A DNA stretch of 47,996 bases from Sphingomonas sanguinis (lineage in GTDB: Bacteria; Pseudomonadota; Alphaproteobacteria; Sphingomonadales; Sphingomonadaceae). The stretch spans positions 1 through 47,996 of the forward strand of contig NZ_LDTE01000031.1 in the NCBI RefSeq assembly GCF_001476905.1, given 5' to 3'. Every line of letters begins with the position of its first letter. Position 1 is the stretch's first letter. The notes below the pieces were generated by a model. It was given only the letters and a program-made list of their open reading frames with translations, ran no database searches and was not told the origin of the DNA. A program made the position numbers and the translations under genes. Positions 1 through 7,409 of this stretch are shown here, one piece after another.

Positions 1-189
1 TTTCCCGGACGGCGAAACCGCAAACGCACGATCCGATATGATAAAGACAGATACCGCGGCCGCCACTTGATCGAGAACGCCTTCTGCCGTCTCAAGGACT
101 TCCGCCGTGTCGCTACCCGCTACGATAAACTCGCCGTCAACTTCCTCTCAGGCGTCGCCATCGCAACCGCGCTCGCATTCTGGCTCTGA
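1..189 (+). CDS. IS5-family transposase, C-terminal fragment (5' end outside window)
   Basis: The open frame from base 1 to the TGA at 187-189 encodes the last 62 residues of a DDE transposase. The segment YRGRHLIENAFCRLKDFR carries the glutamate of the DDE triad in the HLIENAF context, and the tail ends in a hydrophobic stretch ATALAFWL. Both are typical of IS5/IS427 transposases. The stop codon overlaps the IS terminal repeat. Whether the copy is intact cannot be judged because its start lies outside the window. Confidence 0.9.
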   Translation, partial: FPGRRNRKRTIRYDKDRYRGRHLIENAFCRLKDFRRVATRYDKLAVNFLSGVAIATALAFWL

Positions 190-203
190 TTGAGTCTCAG
201 CCC
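1..203 (+). mobile_element. Right end of an IS5-family insertion sequence
   Basis: The first 203 bases are the end of an insertion sequence that begins before the window. The transposase C-terminus stops at 187-189, followed at once by the terminal inverted repeat (ATTGAGTCTCAGCCC, 189-203). The bases next to the end are TA (204-205), the usual target duplication of IS5-family (IS427-type) elements. The exact reverse complement of this 15-mer is at 47982-47996, so a second copy of the same element starts at the other end of the window. Group assignment within IS5 is inferred from the transposase tail and the TA flank. Confidence 0.85.
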
Positions 204-2451
204 TAGCCGCCAGTGGCGGAAAGCATTTGAAACATCATCGGTGATCTCGGCAGCCATGCTGCTTGCGGCCTGTGGCGGCGGAGGTGGTGGAGGCGTTAAC
301 TCGTCCGGATCGATCCCGACGCCTGCCCCCACGCCGACGCCCAGCCCGACACCGACGCCGTCTCCCACGCCAACCCCGCCGCCCAGTGCTGCAGATAGCG
401 CCGAGTACAAGGCGTCCGCCGCGGTGGTCGGCGCCAAGGCCGCCTATGCCTATGCCTATGACAAGGGCATCACCGGCAAGGGCGTAACCATCGCGGTCAT
501 CGACACCGGCATCGCCACCAGCAACGCCGAGTTCGCCGGCCGCATCTCGCCCGACAGTATGGCGTTCGCGAACAAGATCGCACGTTGCGCGACCTGTGCA
601 CCGGAGATGGTGACCTTCTCGCTCGACGATGTGCAGGGCCATGGCACCGAGGTCGCCTCAGTCGCGCTGGCCGCGAAAAACGGCGCGGGCGTGCACGGCG
701 TCGCCTATGACGCCACACTACTCGCCCTCAAGATCGCCGCCCCCGATCTCGAAGGCGTCACCGCCACTTCCGTCATCAAGGAGGCCGATGGCGCCAACCC
801 ATCGAATATCGCACCCGCAATCAGCTACGCGGTGGAGAAAGGCGCCTTCGTCATCTCGTTAAGCCTGAATGGCGAAGCAGGCGGTCAGTCCGCTACCGAA
901 CAACGTGCGGCGATGGACGGCGTCGTCAAAGCCGACCGGCTGTTGGTGCAGTCCGTCTCCAACTTCGTCGACGACAAGAGCACCGCGCTAGGTACGATCA
1001 CCCGCAATTTTGCCGGCAGCAGTCTGGAGAACAAGAGCAATTTCCTGTTCGGCATCCGCGTCGACAGTGCGCTGCGCCCGCCCAGCGGGAACGGCCTGCC
1101 AGGCGATCTGGCAGACCGCACGCTGGCGGTGGTCGCGACGGACGTCAGCGTCGTCGGCAAGGACGGACAGATCACCACGGTCACCGGCAACAGCTTCGCC
1201 GCCCCCGCGATCGCCGGGGCGGCTGCGCTGCTCAAGCAATACTGGCCGCAACTCGGCGGCAAGGCGATCTCGCGCATCCTGCTCGATACCGCGACCGACC
1301 TCGGCGACAAGGGTGCCGACCAGATCTTCGGCGTTGGCTTGCTCAACGTTGAGGCCGCGATGAAGGCGCAGGCCCCCACCAGCGCTTTTGCCACCGCTGA
1401 TATGGTGCTGGCGCGCTATTCCTCGCTCAGCCTGTCGGGCCCGTTTGGGAGCGGCGGGCAGCTATCCGATGCCGTGACCCGCATGACGGTGTTCGACCGC
1501 TATGGCCGTGACTTCGCCATGACCGGCAGCACCGGGCTACGGAGCCGGGCTTCGGGGTTGCTGGCGGGTGCCATGCTGGGGACGATCGATCCGCCTTGGC
1601 TGGCCACCACGGCCAACGACGCAAAGTTCGGTTTCACCTCCGCTGCCACCGGTCCATGGGCCGCGGCGCGTTCCGGCCACCCGGCCACCTTCGCCTTCTC
1701 GCCTGCCGCAGGTCAGACCGTCAGCTTCAGCGCCAATGTCGCGGTCGGGCAAGGCGCGGGCATCGCCGGCTCTGCCTTGCGTGGTGTTGTCGCCGCGCCG
1801 GTCGGCACGTCATCGTCGTGGAGCGGCGGCGGCTGGTCGGCGGGCTTTGCTTCCGGCGCGTCGCACGACGGCCGCTCTGCTTTGCGCAGTGTCAGTTTCG
1901 CAACGCCGCTGGGGCTTGGTGTAGAGCTGTCCGACCTGACCGAACATGGCCAAGTGCTCGGACTCCGCGGCCATGCTGGCTTTGCCCTCTCCGGCAGCCG
2001 GACGACGCTGACCACCCTGACGGCCAGCCGCAGCGTTGCTGGCGTGCTGCTGTCGGCACGTGCTACGGCCGCCACCACCCGGGTCGTTGGCGGATCGGAC
2101 CTGCTGCGCTTCACCGGCCCGATGACCGGCACCGCCTTCGCGCTCGACGCGGCGTATCGTCTCAGCGGTGGCACCGTCACGTTCGGACTGTCATCACCGC
2201 TCCGGCTGGAACGTGCCCGTGCGGTGGTTGAGGCGCCAGTCGCCTACGATCTGATGACCGGCGTGCTGGCCACCCGCCTGACCAGCGTCGACCTGACCCC
2301 GACCGCACGCGAGATGGACGTCGAGCTTGGCTGGTCGGCCGCGCTGTCGCCCACCTCCTCGCTGCGGCTCGGCGTCGCCCACGCCTTCGATGCCGGCCAC
2401 GTCGCCGGCGCACAGGACATGGCAGGCTTCGTCGCGCTGGTGCTGCGATGA
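190..2451 (+). CDS. S8 (subtilisin-like) serine protease, probable lipoprotein/autotransporter-type, 5' end altered by IS
   Basis: A secreted serine endopeptidase of the subtilase family. In the 753-residue frame a lipoprotein-type signal with lipobox LAAC (Cys28) is followed by a glycine run, a proline-threonine-rich linker (about 41-65), and the S8 catalytic domain: Asp105 in IDTG, His151 in GHGTEV, Ser335 in GNSFAAP. Residues from about 400 to the end have alternating, glycine/serine-rich character. This could be an outer-membrane beta-domain as in autotransporter subtilases, but there is no clear terminal aromatic residue, so that is inference. The frame opens with TTG inside the IS terminal repeat, directly after the transposase stop. 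The charged n-region of the signal peptide (RQWRK) lies just after the IS junction, so the native start was probably displaced by the insertion. In-frame GTG 241 and ATG 256 would lose the n-region. Expression is therefore uncertain. Confidence 0.8.
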   Translation: MSLSPSRQWRKAFETSSVISAAMLLAACGGGGGGGVNSSGSIPTPAPTPTPSPTPTPSPTPTPPPSAADSAEYKASAAVVGAKAAYAYAYDKGITGKGVTIAVIDTGIATSNAEFAGRISPDSMAFANKIARCATCAPEMVTFSLDDVQGHGTEVASVALAAKNGAGVHGVAYDATLLALKIAAPDLEGVTATSVIKEADGANPSNIAPAISYAVEKGAFVISLSLNGEAGGQSATEQRAAMDGVVKADRLLVQSVSNFVDDKSTALGTITRNFAGSSLENKSNFLFGIRVDSALRPPSGNGLPGDLADRTLAVVATDVSVVGKDGQITTVTGNSFAAPAIAGAAALLKQYWPQLGGKAISRILLDTATDLGDKGADQIFGVGLLNVEAAMKAQAPTSAFATADMVLARYSSLSLSGPFGSGGQLSDAVTRMTVFDRYGRDFAMTGSTGLRSRASGLLAGAMLGTIDPPWLATTANDAKFGFTSAATGPWAAARSGHPATFAFSPAAGQTVSFSANVAVGQGAGIAGSALRGVVAAPVGTSSSWSGGGWSAGFASGASHDGRSALRSVSFATPLGLGVELSDLTEHGQVLGLRGHAGFALSGSRTTLTTLTASRSVAGVLLSARATAATTRVVGGSDLLRFTGPMTGTAFALDAAYRLSGGTVTFGLSSPLRLERARAVVEAPVAYDLMTGVLATRLTSVDLTPTAREMDVELGWSAALSPTSSLRLGVAHAFDAGHVAGAQDMAGFVALVLR

Positions 2452-2583
2452 GGCTCGCCGTCCGGGCCCGCTCGCCACCGGCAAGCCCAGCCCGCCCGTA
2501 AAAACATACCCCCCTCACGGACCTGCCACGCCGGGACGCATCTCGGCGAACGAACTCGCACGTCCAGAATACAAGGACATAAC

Positions 2584-3252
2584 ATGATGACGAAAATCAC
2601 CGCCACCGCCGCGCTGGCGTTGCTCACCGCCTGCGGATCGGCCTCGGTTGCCGAGCAGGAGGCCGCCGCGCAGACGAAGACCGCGGCCGCACCGCTGACG
2701 ATCGCGGGCATCCGCATCGGCATGACCGCGCCCGAGGTGCAGGCGACGCTTGCCCGTACCGGATGGAAGGTCGAGACGTCGGCGGGCGAGGACTGGGCCG
2801 CGACCGTCGACCATGAGGCCAAGCGGCAGCAGGGCGTCTTCCCGATTGAGGAGCCGAAACAGGGTGTGGCGGTGCTGAACGCGACAAAGGGCGACGAGAG
2901 CCTGATCGTCGAGTTCCGGCCGATGCCGACGGGTGACGCGGTCAAAATCGTCAAATATGTCGCGCCTGCCGCCGGACGGGCGCCCGAGCAGATCGGCGCC
3001 GAGATGGTCAAGCGCTACGGCAAACCCGGCACCTCGCAAGTTGCCGCCTCCATCTACGAGGCGAGCTGGTGCACGGGCGGTGACCCGTGTCGCCAGATCT
3101 GGGGCAATCCGCATCAGGGGCTTGAGGTCAGGCTCGATGTCTATGGCAAGTTGAACATCGCCCTCTCGCAAGGCGTGGCGGCGGAGCGGGCATGGCAGAA
3201 TGCGGTCAGCCGTGCGGTCGGTGGAGGTACGGCCCCGAAGTCGTCATTCTGA
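2584..3252 (+). CDS. Small putative lipoprotein of unknown function
   Basis: A 222-residue protein with a lipoprotein signal peptide: short hydrophobic helix ATAALALL then lipobox LTAC with Cys around residue 17. After an alanine-rich linker the mature domain begins with IAGIRIGMTAPEVQATLARTGWKV, which has the look of a SmpA/OmlA-like GMTxxEV repeat fold (inference). No enzymatic motif is visible; two cysteines (CTGGDPC) near residue 160 could form a disulphide. An AAGGA upstream of ATG-ATG supports 2584 or 2587 as start. It lies 132 bp downstream of the S8 protease on the same strand and may be cotranscribed with it. Confidence 0.75.
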   Translation: MMTKITATAALALLTACGSASVAEQEAAAQTKTAAAPLTIAGIRIGMTAPEVQATLARTGWKVETSAGEDWAATVDHEAKRQQGVFPIEEPKQGVAVLNATKGDESLIVEFRPMPTGDAVKIVKYVAPAAGRAPEQIGAEMVKRYGKPGTSQVAASIYEASWCTGGDPCRQIWGNPHQGLEVRLDVYGKLNIALSQGVAAERAWQNAVSRAVGGGTAPKSSF

Positions 3253-3364
3253 CGAGCCCTACCCAAGGGCGGTCAGTTCGATGGACGGGGCGCTGGGTCG
3301 TCCCGTCCATCGACATGGATCGATGCGGCACGCGGCATGTCGCGATACCGAAATTCCGCTCTGT

Positions 3365-3991
3365 TCACTGCCCCAGCGTCAGGGCCCAGCGTGCGGAGAA
3401 ATCGGCCCAATCCTCTGCCCACATGGCATGCTCGCTTTCGGCGAGGTCGGGATGGGGCGGCCCCCAACCGGACGCCCGGTGGGTGCGACCAAGCACGATG
3501 GCGTGGGCATGCGGAGCTTCCTCTGCCAGTTGATCGCACGGCGCATGAGCGACGACGAGACTGGTCAGGCGACGCTCCCGACCGAACCGCAATGCCGCGT
3601 AGGACAGCACCGCTCCGAAGCCGTCATGCACGGGCACATCACGATCGAACGGAAAGGTGAAGACGGCGCCCAGAAGCTTTTGATGCGGTCGGACCGCCGC
3701 GTCATAGTCGCCAAACAGCCGCCCGATAGATGTGAGGTCCGGCACGCCGGGCGCCGGGATGATCCGGTAATCGCGGGCTGTCACCGGCCAGCCGCACGCC
3801 GTTCTCACCCCATCGTCGACCGGTTTGACCGGGTTGAGCTTGGCGAAGGCAATCTGGCTCATCGTATTTTCCAGTCCGCTGCGCCGCGGTCGGACAAGGC
3901 CGAAGCCGATCGCGCGACCGGCCTCGGCACGGACATCGAAAAGCCGGTCGGAGACCGTACCCGGTGCCAGCCACTCGGGGAGCGCGGTCAC
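3365..3991 (-). CDS. Unknown protein, second gene of a two-gene minus-strand unit
   Basis: A 208-residue protein that I do not recognise. It starts with GTG at 3991, overlapping the stop of the upstream gene by four bases, so the two are translationally coupled. An internal ATG 129 bases into the gene, before SQIAFAKLNPVKP, is an alternative start. A histidine-rich stretch PHAHAIVLGR lies near residue 160. It superficially resembles the metal-binding histidine motif of relaxases and Rep proteins, but the surrounding motifs of those families are absent. Tryptophan- and acid-rich C-terminus. No signal peptide or membrane helix. It is one of three unknown genes around the repeat block at 4703-4940. 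Confidence 0.55.
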   Translation of the reverse strand: MTALPEWLAPGTVSDRLFDVRAEAGRAIGFGLVRPRRSGLENTMSQIAFAKLNPVKPVDDGVRTACGWPVTARDYRIIPAPGVPDLTSIGRLFGDYDAAVRPHQKLLGAVFTFPFDRDVPVHDGFGAVLSYAALRFGRERRLTSLVVAHAPCDQLAEEAPHAHAIVLGRTHRASGWGPPHPDLAESEHAMWAEDWADFSARWALTLGQ

Positions 3992-4494
3992 TTCGTCCCT
4001 CCCGCGAAGATGCCGGACAGAAGCGCGCGCCCGTCGGCCAATCCCGCTCGCCGATCCACCTCGCTATCCCAGGGCGCGCATTCACAACCACGAAGTCCCA
4101 CCGGCAGCAGGGCGAAGCAAGTGCTTCCCGGCTCCGGCGGCACGAAATGACATGACGCCCCGGCACCCAAAAAGAGGTTCAGTCCGGATGTGTAAACCGG
4201 ATCGTTGCCGGCGAGCATGACCGCGAAGGTAATGTCGTCGACGCTATCCCGCGAGGCGAGCGCGATCAGCACATCGGTGTCATATGCCCGAACGAGTTCC
4301 TCGACGTCTCGGCGGGCGGGCGGTACGATTGCCGGGACGATCAGCAACCGTGCCGCCGACGCGTGAAGATAGTGCCGCAGCCGAGTGGCGGGTATTGAAC
4401 CCGCATCCGGATCGACAGGAAAGCGCAGTCCGGCGAGACGTGCAGGGGTCAGGGCGGCGGCGATCGCGACCGCCTCCAGTGTCTTGATGTGCAT
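3988..4494 (-). CDS. Unknown protein, first gene of the minus-strand unit
   Basis: A 168-residue protein without a recognised domain. The N-terminus (IKTLEAVAIAAALTPARLAG) is predicted to be helical. The rest has mixed alpha/beta character with a short motif LIVPAIVPPARRDVEELV. It contains four cysteines, including a CEC. ATG start at 4494 with only a weak ribosome-binding site. Its stop overlaps the GTG start of the next gene (3365-3991). It is transcribed away from the palindrome/iteron block, divergently from the 5014-6354 gene, so the block could control both directions. Confidence 0.55.
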   Translation of the reverse strand: MHIKTLEAVAIAAALTPARLAGLRFPVDPDAGSIPATRLRHYLHASAARLLIVPAIVPPARRDVEELVRAYDTDVLIALASRDSVDDITFAVMLAGNDPVYTSGLNLFLGAGASCHFVPPEPGSTCFALLPVGLRGCECAPWDSEVDRRAGLADGRALLSGIFAGGTK

Positions 4495-4702
4495 GGTCGA
4501 CTTCTATCCATGGGGGCCGCGGGCTGTTCGCGGCGATCCTCCCTGGTTATTTCACCTCTCGGCTCAGCCGATCCGCTTCCCCGACCTGTCATCATCGACC
4601 TCGCCGCCATGCGGCGCTTGGGTGGTCTTGGCGGAGCATGCCCTTGGCCATGCGACCGGTCCCGCCTTCCGGAGGCACCGTCATCGCGGTGCCGGCGGAC
4701 CT

Positions 4703-4795
4703 GGAGGCGACGCCTCCACCAGGAGCGCTTGCGCTCCCGGCGCGCACGCGCCGACGCAGCTAAAATGACACAAATATGAAATGCCACATTTTAGC
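4703..4795. repeat. Cluster of four consecutive perfect inverted repeats
   Basis: Read directly: GGAGGCG-A-CGCCTCC at 4703-4717, GGAGCGC-TT-GCGCTCC at 4722-4737, CGGCGCG-CA-CGCGCCG at 4738-4753, and GCTAAAATG-N19-CATTTTAGC at 4759-4795, whose loop is AT-rich. Each is a perfect match. They sit in the 519-bp divergent gap between the genes starting at 4494 (minus) and 5014 (plus), next to a phased repeat array. Chance could explain one or two such GC-rich palindromes, less readily four in a row. Origin, operator or transcription-stop roles are all possible. Confidence 0.7.
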
Positions 4796-4846
4796 GGTAT
4801 TGCGCCGCAGTTTCTGTGCGGCCCTGCATGGGGCCGCTCTGCCTTC

Positions 4847-4940
4847 TTCTGTGAGGGCGCCCACTTCTTTCTGTGAGCTTTCCTCCACCTTTTGTGAGGC
4901 TGTGCACGCCGCCCTTACGGCGGCGTTTACTGCGTGTGAG
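4847..4940 (+). repeat. Helically phased TTCTGTGAG repeat array (iteron- or operator-like)
   Basis: TTCTGTGAG occurs at 4847-4855 and 4869-4877, with close copies TTTTGTGAG at 4890-4898 and GCGTGTGAG at 4932-4940. A further partial copy, TTCTGTGCG, is at 4812-4820. Spacings of the main copies are 22, 21 and 42 bases, that is two and four helical turns, so all lie on one face of the DNA. Such spacing is typical of plasmid iterons and of cooperative regulator binding sites. The array ends 73 bp before the start codon of the gene at 5014. Confidence 0.7.
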
Positions 4941-5013
4941 GGTCTGCAAGGCTATGCCTGCATGGTGTCGCGAGCGGCGAGCGTCGGCCGTCCGCATCGA
5001 TGGAGCGTCGAGG

Positions 5014-6354
5014 ATGGATCTGAATGCCCTGCTTACCCCGGCCGAGCTGGAAGTGTATCGGCGTCACATGGCGGGCGGGCAGTATGGTGACGGCAGCCCC
5101 GAACAGGAGAAGGCCGCCGCCGCGAGCGTCACCAGAATGCTGGACCTTTTGGTGACGAAGGCGGGGCGCAACGCCGTTGGAGCCCTGGGCCCCGGACGCG
5201 GCTCGATCCTATCGGAGTTGATCGCGGTACTGCTCGGCCCAGCCCCCGATCCGCAAGCCTGGATCGAGGCCATCGCCGGTGGCAGCTTCGACCTCACCGG
5301 GTACAAGGCCTATGGCAAGCGGCCGAAGACGATCGACGGTAAGCAGCCCGCGATCGGATCGCCAGGTAATTTCCTGCCCCGTCTGCTGGATCGGTACCAT
5401 AAGGCGGTGGGCCATCGTCCGCCGAACGCACGGGAAATTGCCGATCTGCGGACCGCGCTGGGTATCCTGATCGCGACGTCGCTGCTCAAAGAACTGCACA
5501 ACGTCACCAATGAACGGGCCGCGCTCGGCAGTGCTTGGCCGCTCGTCAGCGCAGTCTCCGGGCGACCGCATGCGGAACTCCGTCGGTTCATCGCTGGCTA
5601 TGGAGACGATCCGTCGTTTCGACATCAGCTCGCCGCTGACATCCAGCGTTCGGTGATCGACTGGGCGAAGCGCCATCCGGGCAGGGTCCTGCCGACGAAC
5701 AAGCAGGTCGACAGCCAGGCACAGCAGACCGACATAGAGCAGCATTTTGCCAGTGAGGCGAACTCCGAGGAGCGCCGCAAAAACGCGCTGATCGCGTTCG
5801 GCAGAATCCTGTTGTCCGGCGACAGCGAAAACGACGATCCAACGATTGATGCCGTGCTCGGCACTCTCCGTGCCGAACCGGCTTACGCTTGGCTGCGCGA
5901 CATGCCGGGGCACCCCGTGCCAGCAGATTACCCCGGTGGCGAGTCACCGATGCCAACCGAGCTGCTGCGGCGATTCATGCCGGTCGCCGCTGGCCCCAGT
6001 ACGACCGAGCAGGTTCTGGGACGCGCTGCCATGGCGCCCATCGCGATCATGTCGCCACGTCCCCTACGGCTGACGGAAAGCGAAATGATCAACAAGCGGC
6101 TCGATGATCTGGCGCGGTCCATTCACACGCATGTCGAGACGAAGGGCCTGCCGCCGATGGAAACCCCCATCGAGCATCTGGCGATGTTCGAGGCGAGCGT
6201 CTGTTACTGGTCGCTCAATCCGGACTGGGAGGCCCGCCAGCCTTGGGAGGATATTGGCTTCAATCTCCATGCGCCATCCCCGGAGGATGAAGACGCGGCC
6301 TACCGATTGTGGGACATGGTTACCAGCCGTACGGAGACAAAGCGAACCATCTGA
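5014..6354 (+). CDS. Unknown 446-residue protein downstream of the phased repeats
   Basis: I do not recognise this protein. The frame is open further upstream (ATG 4873), but that part runs through the TGTGAG array and is arginine-rich. ATG 5014, with GGAG eight bases before it, gives MDLNALLTPAELEVYRRHM and is the better start. The protein is soluble and helical, with no signal peptide or membrane segment. The middle (about residues 80-180) contains lysine-rich GYKAYGKRPKTIDGKQ, and the C-terminal 80 residues are acidic and tryptophan-rich. It is not similar by eye to known Rep initiators, integrases or relaxases. The phased repeats upstream suggest it binds them or is controlled through them (inference). 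Confidence 0.65.
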   Translation: MDLNALLTPAELEVYRRHMAGGQYGDGSPEQEKAAAASVTRMLDLLVTKAGRNAVGALGPGRGSILSELIAVLLGPAPDPQAWIEAIAGGSFDLTGYKAYGKRPKTIDGKQPAIGSPGNFLPRLLDRYHKAVGHRPPNAREIADLRTALGILIATSLLKELHNVTNERAALGSAWPLVSAVSGRPHAELRRFIAGYGDDPSFRHQLAADIQRSVIDWAKRHPGRVLPTNKQVDSQAQQTDIEQHFASEANSEERRKNALIAFGRILLSGDSENDDPTIDAVLGTLRAEPAYAWLRDMPGHPVPADYPGGESPMPTELLRRFMPVAAGPSTTEQVLGRAAMAPIAIMSPRPLRLTESEMINKRLDDLARSIHTHVETKGLPPMETPIEHLAMFEASVCYWSLNPDWEARQPWEDIGFNLHAPSPEDEDAAYRLWDMVTSRTETKRTI

Positions 6355-6407
6355 CGACATCGTCGCGGCGTCAGGGATATTGGCGTCGCGGCTGGTGTTA
6401 CCCTTTG

Positions 6408-7409
6408 ATGCTTCGTCCCTTTCTCGCTGCCGTCGCCTGTTCGGCCCTGCTTTCAACCACTGCGGCTGCGCAAACGGTGCCGCTCGGCGCCGATCTGGAG
6501 CGGTTCGCCTATCCGGCCCCCGTGCACTGGTTCGAGGCGACGTCACAGGGCCATCCGGTTCGCATGGCCTTTCTCGACTGGCCGGCGACCGTCACGCCCA
6601 ACGGCACGACGGTCGTCCTGCTCCACGGCAAGAACTTCTGCTCCGCGACCTGGGGCGATACCGCGCGCGGGCTGGCGGCTGCGGGCTACCGTGTCATAGC
6701 GCCGGATCAGATCGGCTTCTGCAAATCGTCGAAGCCGACCGGCTATCAGTACAGTTTCCATACCATGGCCGCGCTGACCGCAGCGCTGCTCGACCGGGTC
6801 GGAGCCGGCAAGGTCGTGCTGGTCGGCCATTCGACCGGGGGCATCCTCGCCACCCGCTTCGCGCTCCTCTATCCCGAACGGGTCGCGAAGCTGGTGCTGG
6901 TCAACCCGCTCGGCCTCAACGACACGCTGAGCGAGGGCGTGCCCTATACCGACCTCGGCAAGCTGCGCGACGAGGAGGCGAAGACGGACGCGTCGTCGAT
7001 CAAGGCCTATCAGCTCCGTAACTATTATCATGGGGTCTGGCGGCCGGATTACGATCGCTGGGTCGCCATGCTGGCCGGGCAATATGCCAGCCCCGATGGC
7101 GACACGGTGCGCGACGCACAGGCGCGCCTGTCCGACATGATACAGGCCCAGCCGGTCGCCGCCGAACTGCCGCGCCTGACTGTCCCGACCACGCTGATCA
7201 TCGGCCAGCGCGACCTGACCGCCTTTCGCGCAAGCAGCGCACCGGAGGATCGACGGGCGCAAGTCCGCACGGTGCCGCAAGCCGCCGAGGAGGCGGTGAA
7301 GCGCATCCCCGGCGCCCGCCTTATCCGCCTGGACGATCTCGGCCATTCGCCGCAGGTCGAAGCGCCCGCCGAGTTCCTGCAATCGCTTCGCTCTGCGATG
7401 ACGCCGTGA
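6408..7409 (+). CDS. Secreted alpha/beta-hydrolase
   Basis: A 333-residue alpha/beta-fold hydrolase with a Sec signal peptide (LRPFLAAVACSALLSTTAAAQ, cleavage after AAAQ). Visible elements: oxyanion-hole segment LLHGKNF (71-77), nucleophile elbow GHSTGG with Ser142, acid Asp269 in GQRDLTAF, and His313 in LGHSPQVE. The core fits the esterase/haloalkane-dehalogenase-like superfamily; the substrate cannot be told. The frame is open from 6309, but ATG 6408 is placed directly before the signal peptide. The stop overlaps the GTG start of the serine hydrolase that follows, so the two are one operon of exported hydrolases. Confidence 0.88.
   Translation: MLRPFLAAVACSALLSTTAAAQTVPLGADLERFAYPAPVHWFEATSQGHPVRMAFLDWPATVTPNGTTVVLLHGKNFCSATWGDTARGLAAAGYRVIAPDQIGFCKSSKPTGYQYSFHTMAALTAALLDRVGAGKVVLVGHSTGGILATRFALLYPERVAKLVLVNPLGLNDTLSEGVPYTDLGKLRDEEAKTDASSIKAYQLRNYYHGVWRPDYDRWVAMLAGQYASPDGDTVRDAQARLSDMIQAQPVAAELPRLTVPTTLIIGQRDLTAFRASSAPEDRRAQVRTVPQAAEEAVKRIPGARLIRLDDLGHSPQVEAPAEFLQSLRSAMTP

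Noticed and set aside
300..390. Short tandem repeats in the S8 protease gene as a possible CRISPR or regulatory array
   Set aside because: They encode a proline-threonine linker in frame; unit lengths are 6-12 bases with no spacers.
3400..3600. HAHAIV motif as evidence for an HUH relaxase or Rep protein
   Set aside because: The histidine motif stands alone: no catalytic tyrosine motif, no helicase or other relaxase motif, and the wrong length.
5209..5913. 234-codon minus-strand frame inside the unknown 5014-6354 gene
   Set aside because: The plus-strand frame is longer, has a ribosome-binding site and less biased composition; the minus frame has no upstream signal.
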